Shown here piece by piece: positions 48,505 through 59,341 of a stretch of DNA of 64,000 nucleotides. Position numbers and translations under genes: made by a program. The first letter of the stretch is position 1. Every line of letters begins with the position of its first letter. The stretch is from Bradysia coprophila (taxonomy: Eukaryota; Arthropoda; Insecta; Diptera; Sciaridae), in the NCBI RefSeq assembly GCF_014529535.1, contig NW_023504022.1:4701132-4765131 (forward strand). Reading direction: 5' to 3'. A model generated the notes under the pieces. It made no database searches. It was given only the letters and a program-made list of their open reading frames with translations, and had not been told where the DNA came from.

Positions 48505-49785
48505 GCTTTAAATGTAAAAAAAAATTAATAAAATGTTGAAAATTTGAAATTAAATTTATTGAAATGACCAGATAATCCAGAAATCCAAAACAAATTGCGA
48601 ACTATATTTTCCTATAAATTAATTAAGAAAAATGTTTTTGTTTTTCATTATACACAAAAATTGCTTTGATTCTTCTGATATATATATATATAAAGCAAAC
48701 ATCATATACAAATAAATGAAAAAAAAAAAATTTTAAAATAAAAAAAAATGAAAAAACTTTACAAAACGAAAATTATTATGATCCACAAACACAAAATCTA
48801 TATATTTTTAATGACACTAAATCTCTAACACGGTTATACAATGAATTGTTTTGATCTTACCCTTTAAAATGATTGTAATTTATTGAAGAGAGGGAGAGAA
48901 ATTTATATTTGGCTACGAAGAAAATTTCTTTCAGAATTGACCCACAAAATTTATTTATTTAAAACGAAAAAAATATTTATGAAAAATTCAAAATTGAAAA
49001 ATTTTCTTTATTCACAAAAATTTAATTATTTTTTTTAACTTTCTCAAAAAGAAAATCATTATCAACGCACTTGTATTTTATGATATAGCCTAAGTGAGTA
49101 CATATACATTTACAATAAAAAAAAATATTTAAAATAAAAAAAGAGAAAAAAGTTATAATAAAAAAACAAAAATTAATTTAAACTAAGAAGTTTTCTTCAT
49201 TCATCTCTATAAATGTATAAAAACTATGAAAAATACAGAAAAATTATTAAAAAGATTGAATGGACAAGTCGGTAAGCGTTTCATTTTAGCATTACGCCTG
49301 ATCAACAATGCAAATCACGGTCCTCATACTTTGCAGAAGTTTTCTCCCTTCTTGTGTCATCATTTTCCATTTTCATATCACACAAGACTTATCAGAGTTC
49401 TTAAAGTTTCCTGGTCGAGTGTCTCATCAAATTTCAACCGAGGTCACATTTTCTAGAATTCCTAATATATTCATTGTTTTCTAGATGGGTAAAATTGGAT
49501 CACTTAAAATCAACCACGCCCCTAACACACATTCATCCGAATTTTTATTTTTTCGTTCAAAAAATTGGTTGGACATGAAATCTTATCTATATTAGTTACC
49601 GTTTACGATTACGTTCGATGTTACGACACTACTTTCACTTAAGGTGCATTTGAATTATTTTTGAGTAATCGTATCAGTATTAAGGTGTCTGTTAAGGTGT
49701 GAAAGGTGACGAATTTATTGTGACCATTCATTGATTAGTATCAGAAAAGTTCTAAGAATTATTCTGTTGGCGTTATAAGGCAACG
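48505..49785. other. AT-rich spacer upstream of the NlpC/P60-like gene
   Basis: Poly-A/T and (TA)n tracts (48680-49200) with no credible frame. The last few hundred bases should contain the promoter and 5' UTR of the gene at 49786; no core element stands out. Confidence 0.45.
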
Positions 49786-52570
49786 ATGGATATTTTATTG
49801 GAAGAGCAAAATCCGGTGGAACGTGATTGGTTTTCAATGCTGAAGGAAGTGGTGATACCTGCTCCACTTAAAGTAAGACATTTTATATAAATCCACCACA
49901 AATCATACAAAAAGGGAGTTAATTAATTGTCAAAAGGGCAGACCGAAATGAAGATAATTTATTCAATAGTGGAGATATCACGGCAGCGTAGAATACAGGC
50001 AGGAGTCTTTCATTTTTCGAATGTGAAATAAGGGACCTAGCCCATAGTATGAAATTGAACTTAAATGAACGCTGACATTAGGTCGATTTAAATTTACTTC
50101 GCAAATGTAAGGCTACTAGAATCTAGAATCTAAATGACTCCTGCCTGTATTTTACGCTGCTGCGCCGTGGAGATATCCATTTTTCAAAAACGGAAATTTA
50201 AAGGCATAAAAGCGGAGTTAAATAAAAGCAAAAGTGTCATATCTCTGAAAATTTTAGTAAATATCTGTCTGTATGGCATGATGATTCCAACTCTTCTTGA
50301 TTAATGGTTATTTATGACGTCGAGTGCGAAGTACTTTATCGGGCTGTAGATGTGGTCTCGGGTCATAATGCATATCGTGAGCCTAATAAAGTACTTCGCA
50401 CCGAGATTCATACAACGATTTAGGCAACATAGACATCTAAAGTTCGCAATTTTCGAACATTATGCTGAGGTGCATAAAAACGTTATAACGTTTTATTTTA
50501 AGAGTCTGGGAGCAGGTCCTATTTTTGGAATTTTTTTTGGAAATTTTTTCCAAAATTTCCAAAAAATTGACAAAAATTTCCAAAAACCGCGAACGTCCAA
50601 AAACCAAATTTTTCCATAAGTTCGAACTGTTTTGGCAACTCCGAAGCTCAGCCTTATGTTTTAGCCGGCTCTCAATGATTTATTTTTGATTATTGACGCT
50701 CTCGTCTTTCAAATTAATCATACTCGTCTTCATTTGAAACCTGATAGTGTCAAGAAATAATCGAGAGTCAGGTAAAACGCAAGGCTGATTCAGCAGTTGC
50801 CAAAACGGTTCGGAATGGTGGAAAAATTTTGTTTTTAGACGTTCGCAGTTTTTGGAATTTTTTGGAAATTTTGTGAAAAATTTCCAAAAATAGGCCATGT
50901 CTGGGAGTGCCAAAAATATAAACGCGTGTGCTAACAATGCTAGAGGATTCGTTCTTTTACGAGAAAAAAGTCGGATTAAATGTTTGGTCTATGGAAAGAT
51001 TACGAATATTTAAAATCTTTCAAAAGATTACAAAAAGGAAAACGAAAATTCAAAACCAACAATGACATGGCGTCAAAAATCATACAAAAAGGAAGTGAAT
51101 GGAGATATTGAGATTTTCACTTATAATAAATTGTAAGTAGACGGAAAACCTGAAAATTATAAGTAGTTTCTGTATACAAAGTATATGGAGAGTTCACTTA
51201 TGATTTTCAAGTTTTACGGTAAGTGAAAATCGCAGTCTCTCTAATTAATTCACAAAAAAGAAGATCGAAATGGGGATATAAAGGCAGAAGTTAAATAAAA
51301 ATGTGAATACTTATTTCCGAAATTCTGCGTCATTATCTACGCTTTTTACGTTTTTCGCCTGCAAAATTATTCAGATGCTATTTGCACCCGGGTGCAAATA
51401 GTCAATATGAACACTATTTGCACCCAGGTACAAATAGTCAATGTATGAGCTATTTGCAGTCGAATGGTATGTTAAAATTATGAAATATGATTTCATAATG
51501 TTAACATACCATTCGACTGCAAATAGCTCATACATTGACTATTCCTTCGTTTCAACTAACAAAAAAACATGTTTTTCAAACAAAAATTTCATTTCGTTAG
51601 ATTCGTCAAGAATTGTGACAAAACAAAAATAATCAATATTTTCTCTTTCGACGCGTTCCGACGTTTTGTGGAAATTGCATTTCCTCAAGGTCTCAGAAGG
51701 GCACCTAAATGTAGCGCATTTCGACAAAGGCTGCTCCTACCAAACTCCTTCCTTACAGTTTGTAGAAGGATGAATTCAGTTGGAACAAACCAAACTCCTT
51801 CCTTACACAGTTTGTAGAAGGATGAATTCAGTTGGAACGAACCAAACTCCTTCCTTAGAAGGATGGTTTGTAGAAGGATGAACTCAGTAGCAACAAACGA
51901 AGGTCCTTCCTTACACAGTTTGTTGAAGTTATAAAATTCAGTTGGATCAAACCAGACACTTTGTTTATACAATTTGCAGCGAATTGTGCGAGTAGCATTT
52001 TCGATAATATAATTCGTACAGCTATACGTTTTGTTTTGCATATTTGATTTTTTTTATTTCTAGTTTATTGTGATCCTTTAATATTTTTCCTACACACAGC
52101 TAGTAGAAGTACATGCACCCACTATTGAAGTGTACTACTGGGGACCAAGACCGTTAGAGGCATCATTTGGCCATATTGCGCTCAGACTTATTATTTACGA
52201 GACAGATGAAGAAATTTACATCAGTCACTGGCCAAAAGGACAGAAAACTTCGTTGAAATACGATGTAGAGGCCGAAGGTACACACGGGTAAACTATACAA
52301 ATTCAATTCAAAAATTGATATCGACTGAATTGAATAGGTCGTGATCCTGACGAATATATTAGCATTCCGCCCGACATGATTTATTATAACAGTGTGACTC
52401 GATGGTGGGAAAACGCTCGCAATGGCAAATACAACTCCGTTTCTAACAATTGTGCCCATGTTGTATACGGGGCTCTACGATCTGGATGTTTTCCACGAGT
52501 GTTTATATTCAATCGTCCTCTGGTAACTCCTTTTGAAGTAAAGGAGTGGGTCAAACGACAAATTGGATAA
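49786..52570 (+). CDS. Small NlpC/P60-like (papain-fold) hydrolase of unknown function
   Basis: Exons 49786-49872, 52100-52277 and 52338-52570 give 165 residues; introns are 2227 and 60 nt. Residues ~38-59 read IEVYYWGPRP..ASFGHIALRL, with a His (54) after Gly. Then come YISHWP (69-74), a GRDPD motif (89-93), RWW (110-112) and SNNCAHVVYGAL with Cys127 at the start of a helix. A His early in a strand and a Cys in an Asn-Cys helix cap is the arrangement of the permuted papain-like fold (NlpC/P60, LRAT, DUF4105 types), whose members cleave amide or acyl bonds. I recall similar GH..L / WWP / GR.PD / NC proteins from bacteria, including intracellular ones, with no assigned role. No signal peptide or membrane segment is seen. 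It could be an old horizontal acquisition that gained introns, or a native family. The start ATG opens an exon that joins in phase. Confidence 0.75.
49980..50168. mobile_element. Mutator-like MITE with 9-bp target duplication
   Basis: Lies in intron 1 of the NlpC/P60-like gene. The left end ACGGCAGCGTAGAATACAGG is mirrored by CCTGTATTTTACGCTGCTGC and GCCGT at the right. Direct repeats GGAGATATC flank it at 49971-49979 and 50169-50177. A 9-bp duplication suggests the Mutator superfamily. It is 189 bp, with no ORF. Confidence 0.8.
50507..50915. mobile_element. Foldback rich in TTTGGAAATTTT, intronic
   Basis: Left blocks (TCTGGGAG, CCTATTTTTGGAATTTTTT, CGCGAACGTC, CTGTTTTGGCAACT) recur inverted at the right (AGTTGCCAAAACGG, GACGTTCGCAG, ATTTCCAAAAATAGG, CTGGGAG). 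No coding content. Confidence 0.7.
51386..51542. repeat. CTATTTGCA palindromic cluster
   Basis: AATAGTCAATGTATGAGCTA and TTTGCAGTCGAATGGTATGT are followed by their inverse, ending TCATACATTGACTATT. Before it are tandem GTGCAAATAGTCAAT/ACTATTTGCACCC units. It is a strong hairpin about 110 nt long inside intron 1. Confidence 0.8.
51739..51956 (+). repeat. Tandem ~52-bp repeat (about 4 units)
   Basis: Units of CCAAACTCCTTCCTTACA, CAGTTTGTAGAAGGATGAA, TTCAGTTGGAAC repeat with small changes. The frames through them (both strands) are repeat artefacts. It ends about 140 bp before the second exon of the NlpC/P60-like gene. Confidence 0.85.
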
Positions 52571-52761
52571 AGCGTTAAACCAACGCACCATGCAGGCAGA
52601 TGTGTATTTAGATTCCGAATACCACAATTGGACAGTGTGTCATACATTCGACTTAACACTTATAAAAACAAAAGTTGAAATTTTCATACAAACTTTGATA
52701 CTAAGATGTTATTTTTTTTGGTGTTTGTGCATAGGGCGTTGTTTAAACGCAATCATTAGAA

Positions 52762-52767
52762 AATAAA
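52762..52767 (+). terminator. Poly(A) signal AATAAA of the NlpC/P60-like gene
   Basis: AATAAA lies 192 nt after the stop codon, within GAAAATAAAACT. No other canonical signal is closer. Confidence 0.5.
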
Positions 52768-53059
52768 ACTATTTTTCATCGATAAACAATCATTTATCTA
52801 TTTCAATCCATAGAAGTTTTTTCACCTCTGTCCTTTTTTAAATGATTTGTAGAACGTGACGAAATCAACTGCATAAACATAGCTAACGCCGACCCGTACG
52901 AAACACCTATTCGTATCAAAAGCCTTTACTGTGAAACTCTTCACTTCTTTTACTTCATTGTCTACTGAAAAGCTATGTTAGATGTTAGGTAATTTTTACT
53001 TACATTACCCAGTCTTTTTCTTGTTATCATACACAAATAAATTGCCGGAGGCAATATAG

Positions 53060-54066
53060 ACAGCCCCGTACGAAGTCAAATTTCATAAATTCCTATTTAA
53101 ACAGCTATATACCGCTATATTTACATATAAATAAACATTTCACAGATGAATATGCTATTATATAGCTCTATATGCCTGTATATAGCTCAATATAGGTGAA
53201 TATAGATATATATAGAAGTCCACATATGGGATTCCTAAAACCCCCCACACATAACCAATTACTTCTCTGTTAACAGAAACACTCTAAGTACCATTTTCCC
53301 CAATATATATAACTTTTAATAAAATCCAATATGGCCGCCGGCTGCCATTTTGTTAGGAGACCGGAAATAATACCGACGCTTTACATTCGTTAAAACCTTT
53401 CAAACAAAATGAAATTCATGAAATTCGGTCAAAATTTACTCGAGATATTGACAAAATACACCACGTTCACTGTACTTCCGAGTAGCCAGATAAGAGCTCA
53501 CTCCAAGAGACCTAGCTCACGCTCCGGAGAACATAATTTCATAAAAAAAATTTTCCCTGATTGGTACGGTCAATACCTATCTAATAAAGCTAAAACAGAC
53601 GAAATATGTTCAAATTTGGCCGACCTACAAGCAAAAACTGCTTGCCGCCCTGTGCCTGGTTCACACCAAGGGGTCTAACTCACGAGTCGGTCATCCGATT
53701 TCCATAAACTTTTTTTTGTCGATCGGTATTGTAAATACCTTTTATTTGACGTATCAGTTACAAGTGTAACGTTTGAATGTCCGGAGATATCTTCGAAAAA
53801 CCGTAAAGCACTTATTGGGCCACAGCTCGGGAGGGGTCGATCTAAAATCACTCATCTTCGAACTTAGCCTCTCTTTTGACATTACCAAACGGGAAAAAAA
53901 AGAATTTTAGAAATCGGATGTGTTTTACTCAAGTTATCGTGCAGACAGACAGACAGACGGACATTTTTTTTCTTCGCTGATTTGGCATCTATGTACAACC
54001 ACAATAGGTTTCCCCTTACTCAGGGAGTCCAATTAAACCTATAAGACCCCAGTACTTCGTACCGGT
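53060..54066. mobile_element. CCGTACGAAG-ended non-coding element (copy D, divergent)
   Basis: It starts AGCCCCGTACGAAGTC and ends CAGTACTTCGTACCGGTCT, a partial inverse. The right part (ATCGTGCAGACAGACAGACA, GGCATCTATGTACAACC, CCTATAAGACCCC) is a diverged version of the leading part of copies A and C read in reverse. There are no ~140-bp units here. It is probably a distant relative or a composite. Confidence 0.55.
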
Positions 54067-54479
54067 CTAAAAACCGACAATATTTGGAAATGTCTGCTAT
54101 GATAAAACTAATATCATCAAGTCGTAAATTTCGGTAGATATATTTTTATGGCTTGCACGTATGATAAGATCAGAGAACGTACAACAACCCGAGCTAAAAA
54201 ATTCTCAGATAATCACCAAAGTTTTTAAATTTCGAAGTATTTTACATTTACGTTCAACTATGGTTCACTAAAGTTGTACATGTATAGTACAAGCAAAAGG
54301 TGATCAGAAAGAGAAGATTAGCTAATTATTTTGGTCCCCAAATATCCTAAGATAATCACCAAAAAATAATTGTATTTCGAAGATGAGCTAGAAGCATGAA
54401 TTTAAAGAAATAGCTCAGAAAAACTAATTTATGACCTTGACAAAATGGTACGTTATCAGCATAATTTTTCAAGATCGTC

Positions 54480-54961
54480 ACGGAGAAATTTGGTAAAACC
54501 CTGACACAATTACTAATGTGCCATTCGGGAGAGCGCCCGTACCATTGTCTCATTTGTGGTAAACGATTCCTGACCGGTTCGTTGTTCTATCAACACCGTT
54601 TGATTCATCGGGGCGAACATCGCATCGGTACGGCTGTGACCAATGCAACAAGCGATTTTATCGAGCCGATGGTGAGTGAAAATTCAAATTTCTCGCTCTC
54701 TCCATCAATCGATCGATTGATTGTCCACTTCCAGCCCTGAAGAATCATTTGCGCATCCATTCGGGCGAGCGCCCGTACCCGTGTCTAACTGTGCGAAAAG
54801 CTTCCGTCAGCGTGGCGACCACGAGAAGCATTATTTATTTATTTAAAATAAAATAAAATTTGCTAAAAATGCAGGAGAACGCAGTTGACGTTGGTGGAGT
54901 ACCATTTCCGACTGGTATTTTCCGACCGGTTTTGGCTGACATTGATGCGAACATCATGTGA
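54480..54961 (+). pseudogene. C2H2 zinc-finger gene fragment with frameshifts
   Basis: Finger 1 is intact: YHCLICGKRFLTGSLFYQHR then LIH (C-x2-C-x12-H-x3-H). Finger 2, YGCDQCNKRFYRAD, continues across a clean 63-nt intron (GTGAGT..TTCCAG, 54672-54734) to ALKNHLRIH, restoring C-x2-C-x12-H-x3-H. Finger 3 (YPC.NCAKSFRQRGDHEKH) needs a one-base insertion. A last exon (54875-54961) may encode ENAVDVGGVPFPTGIFRPVL and end in TGA. Two indels break the frame: one between fingers 1 and 2, one inside finger 3. The linker HSGERPY is typical of poly-zinc-finger DNA-binding proteins. Retained introns mean a DNA-level duplicate or a truncated gene rather than a retrocopy. Assembly errors are the alternative. 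Confidence 0.72.
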
Positions 54962-56018
54962 GTTATGGTCGGGATATGGGAGGATGGGGGAGGTTTTTGT
55001 TTTTTTGTTGATTTTACATTTTTACGACATTCCAAAAAACGAAACTTTGTTCTAGTTGTCTGTATTTTTAATTGTTAGCAGAAATTGCTTGGATTTTACT
55101 TGTTGGAATTAGATTGATACAATCAAAAACTTAAGAAATTTTTGCTCATTGTTCCCTCTTACAATTGATAAAATTCCCAGTTTTTTGTAAGAAAAAAATC
55201 TCGCATTTTTAGTGGGGAGCTGGACTGTCCAGTCTGTACGAGTCCAACGTTTTGCTATAGAAATTCAAATTTTTATTTTTCAAAGTTCTTGCTTGCGTAA
55301 AGCAATAAAATTTGACCCTCAGAAATTAAAATATTTCCCTTGAACTGACAAGGATACCGTCAGCATAATTATTTCGAGCCTGAGTCATTCGTCCTTTGAT
55401 TCGCCTGCCACTAAGTACCAATTTCAAATTTTTGGTCTCGACCGCTATCTATAGTGGCAGGGTATCAACGAGAGGCAAAAGTTTATTCCGAACACTCAAA
55501 GCTTCTTTCATTTTGATAACCTGATTGGTCAGGCTCAATGCATACTGACTTTATAGGAATGAGGTTCTTTTCAAGTCGACCGGCTAACGTCCGGAAACGT
55601 CAGGAACATGAGTTGTGCCTAGGGTTTAAAAAATGGCTGCGTAATGATCGTCGTAACAAATTAAGTTTTTGTCTGAGTGAAGAAATAAACACGGCGATAA
55701 TAAACGAGATTCAATTTTATGCCAGCAGCCAGCTTCATCTGAAATGCACGGAAAGGAAAGTAGGTCCAATTTTAAGTCTCAGTCATACGCTTCGAAGAGT
55801 AGATTTGTAGCTGCAAGTCAAACAAAAGGTTTCCTTACAATTATGATCCATTTCACGAATATCGGCCAAGGGTTATGACACATCTGACTTAATCACGAAG
55901 GTGGTGGCACCCTAACTATTTACATTCTCTTCAAGAAGAGAATGTGCTACTATACTTACCAGAGTCGTATACAGCCTACTATACAGCCCTGAACCATTCA
56001 GAAGTGGCGCCTTCTTTT
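54962..56018. other. Spacer, no gene recognised
   Basis: A 90-codon plus-strand frame at 55538-55810 (MHTDFIGMRFFSSRPANVRK...) has no domain I recognise; its composition is not obviously random. Otherwise AT-rich and unremarkable. Confidence 0.4.
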
Positions 56019-57283
56019 TAGCCCCGTACGAAGTACAAAGGGGCTTATAGGATTACGATGCCGTGTGTAATTGATGGAATTCGAAGCAGACGGAGATGCC
56101 GAATCTGCAATAAAAATTTTGTCTGTCCGTCTGTCCGTCTGTCACGTCGATATCTTGAGTAAATCAAATCCGATTTCAAAAATTTTTTTTTTCCCTGAAA
56201 GATAGTCGAAATAGTGAGGCTAAGTTCGAAGATGGGCATATTCGGGTCGGCCCTTCGTGAGTTAGGGCCACCTAAGTGATTTAAGGTCTTTTGGTGATAT
56301 TTATGGCAAAATAAACGATGGAAATGTAAATGACACGGCAAATGATAGGTATTGTCAATACCAATCCAGGAAAGTTTTTTAAAATCGGGTGAGTGGACCG
56401 TGAGTTAGGGCCTTAGAAGTGAAATGCTACTAGGGCCCTATGTGTATTTTACATAGAACTTGAGTAAATTTCATTCGTTTTTCGTAATTTTTGTTTCATT
56501 TGGGAGGTAATCAAAGGCCGAATAGAATGTGGTTGAAAAAAAAATTAAATTTGGGTCCTTGGACTAAGGCCACTACTAGGGCCCTATGTGTATTTTACAT
56601 ATAACTCGAGCAAATTTCATCCGTTTTTCGTAATTTTTGTTTCATTTGGGAGGTAATCAAAGGCCGAATAGAATGTGGTTGAAAAAAAAATTAAATTTGG
56701 GTCCTTGGACTAAGGCCACTACTAGGGCCCTATGTGTATTTTACATATAACTCGAGCAAATTTCATCCGTTTTTCGTAATTTTTGTTTCATTTGGGAGGT
56801 AATCAAAGGCCGAATAGAATGTGGTTGAAAAAAAAATTAAATTTGGGTCCTCGGACTGAGGCCGATACTAGGGCCCTGTGTGTATTTTACATATAACTCG
56901 AGCAAATTTCATCCGTTTTTCGTAATTTTTGTTTCATTTGGAAGGTAATCAAAGGCCGAATAGAATGTAGCTGAAAAAATTTTTAATTTGGGTCCTCGGA
57001 CTGAGGCCGATACTAGGCCCTTCAAAAAAATAAAATTTTAGGGCGATTTGAAATTTTTGTTTCATTTGAAAGGAACGTCGTACGGGGCTTCGTAACTGCG
57101 CTATGCGCAATTTGTAAGATGTACATATTACATAATAATTTTACTTTAACTACATTAACCGGCGCAATAGGCTTACGGTCAAAGTAGGGTGACAGACGCA
57201 CTAGGGTCACGTACGCAATAGATATACGGGTTTGTACGGGGCTCAGTCGCAGCAAACGCTCCGACTGTTCTGATGGCTCGTTT
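56019..57283 (+). mobile_element. Hairpin-ended minisatellite element, copy C
   Basis: The same 5' hairpin (AGCCCCGTACGAAGTACAAA then GGGGCT) and 3' end (CAGTCG...CGACTG, TTCTGATGGCTCGTTT) as copies A and B. About four ~141-bp units with GGCC.(C/A)TACTAGGGCCCT joints follow the lead. About 150 bp of extra sequence (57015-57165) with another CGTACGGGGCT sits before the 3' end. Confidence 0.85.
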
Positions 57284-57299
57284 ATTTTTCAAATTCAAC

Positions 57300-57543
57300 A
57301 AAAACAGACCACGATCCAATTGGTCTTCATGAAGATTATGCTCTTTATCAGAGACTTCATATGGAAAATCCACTGAAATATTGGTACCACCCGCCATCGT
57401 GGCTGTCTGAGCCTGTTTCTTTCAAATCTATAACAAGCTTCGTTTATCGTCTTTTCATCGACAATAAAAAATGTGCTGCCAATAAGTACGTAAAGAAAAA
57501 GAGGAATGCGTGGAGCTTATATTATGTAAAACTTATTCGATGA
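57300..57543 (+). other. Possible exon remnant, unidentified
   Basis: Right after copy C, the frame DHDPIGLHEDYALYQRLH, MENPLKYWYHPPSWLSEP continues to a stop at 57543. The first 35 residues look protein-like, with aromatic and Pro pairs; the rest is Lys-rich and less convincing. It is preceded by AACAAAAACAG, a possible acceptor. I know no matching family and see no partner exon. Confidence 0.25.
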
Positions 57544-59341
57544 AATAATCTCGTCGATATATAGAGTCCAATGAACTATGTCAATGTCAACTGCAAGGAA
57601 AGGTGCATAAGACAACGGTAAACAGCCCATAACATTCTCTCTCCTCCCCTGTTCATTTATACCTCGGATTAAGAAGCTTTTCAACGAAACAATGCCTTAT
57701 ATGTGTTCTCTCGAGTGTGGGAAGGTACAAATTAGGTAGAAAGAACCTGACAACCCTTCCACCTGTTAATTATAAATCTTTTCTCATTTTTGTGTTCTTC
57801 ACTTTTATTTAAAATATCTTGGCAAACAGTTTTACTAACCAATTTTCATCCGATTCTTCGTCTAGATTTGTTTTCATTTATGCATAAACTTTTGTTTGCT
57901 CAATTTGTCAGAATTATTTTTTTTTTTATTTAAATTAAACAAATCTAGGAATTGATCAGATTGTACGATTGCGTGTAGAATTGGCTATTAGTTTTGTTGT
58001 TAAATCAAGAAATAGAACTTGTCATACAATTTTCCTAACAAAAAGAAAAAAAAAATACAGTGAAAAGGTATAACGGGCCTGCTGCGACATCATTTTCATC
58101 ACAAACAATGTCGCTCCTACAAAATACAGATTGTAATGCTACTATAGTATGTTACCAATCAATTTTCGATCTTCTGGAGAAATTATGTTTCTAGAGAACG
58201 GTAAACATAGCGCAAACATTTTCGACACTTTGCTGAAAACACCGAAAACATTCAGACGAGAGCAAAAAGAAAAACACCGGCGATAGAACATATTTTTGAT
58301 TCATAAATGTGAGTTGTTCGTCGGAAGGGATTGAAAATCACTCAAATCAAATCATTTTAAACGTTCGACAAATAGTAGCTTCGTGTCTAAAACAAATGGA
58401 CTTATAATTCCGACCAAAATAAATGGATGTCTCGGAAGCCCAGTTTTCCAGTACTGTTTTTGCGGAAAACAATAAAATGAAAACAAAAAAAATAATTTCT
58501 TTTGTTATTCAAAAACCACGTCACTTAATAAACACAGAAAAACCGCTGTGACGAAAAACAAATCCAATATGTGCCACCAGCTCGATTGCTCAAAATGAAC
58601 TACGAAGATGCTGGTGCTACGAGCTGAGCGCAAGAGTATGAAATATTATGGTTCAATCTGCTATATCGATCTGCCACAAGTTTAAGCAAAAACTCCCCTA
58701 ATCTTATGCTAGTTGGTTCCTATTATCAATAGTTCGAAGATCAATCCACCTTATTATTTTCAGACAAATTCACGTTCCGAGTGTTGAATACAATACGCAA
58801 ATATTTTCTCAAAATTTTATCTGACGAAAATAATAATTGCGAATCACAAGAATCGTTGGAAATTATCGAAATTACACTCCATCTGGAAATATTCCCAGAA
58901 TCATTCTGAAATCAGAAAATGTTTGAGAATCGGAAATCATGTCACAAGATTTTCCATTTCTCGATGGAGAGACATAATACACATGCATCACGATCGAAAA
59001 GGCAGTTTTCGCCCAGCTATCGATGGTACAAGAGAATGAGGGTTACATTGGACGTTTCGAAAGTAATTCATTACATGAGGTAACAATATTGTGATAAAAG
59101 CAAACTCAACAGTGTATTTTCGAGTGGTTTTCGGTGTCTGTCTTTTCTTCAAGTGTAGAGTTTGTATATCCGAGCCGAAGTATAAAGCTACACTTGCTGA
59201 AAAATAGTTGTCGGGGAAGTTGCTCAAAACCATACGAATTTACGAATAGTTTACGAGTTTCACAAAATGTTTCCAAAGTATTGAAGTACGTTATTGCAGA
59301 ATGTAATGTATTCTGGTTTACTATCTGCCCCGTATCGGAAA
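57544..59341. other. Intergenic, nothing recognised
   Basis: AT-rich, with frames below 85 codons and no domain, RNA gene or clear repeat. Confidence 0.5.

Noticed and set aside
51685..52041. 118-codon minus-strand frame with recurring LCKEG.(S/W)FV.TEFILLQT
   Set aside because: It is the translation of the ~52-bp tandem repeat and overlaps the intron end of a gene on the other strand.
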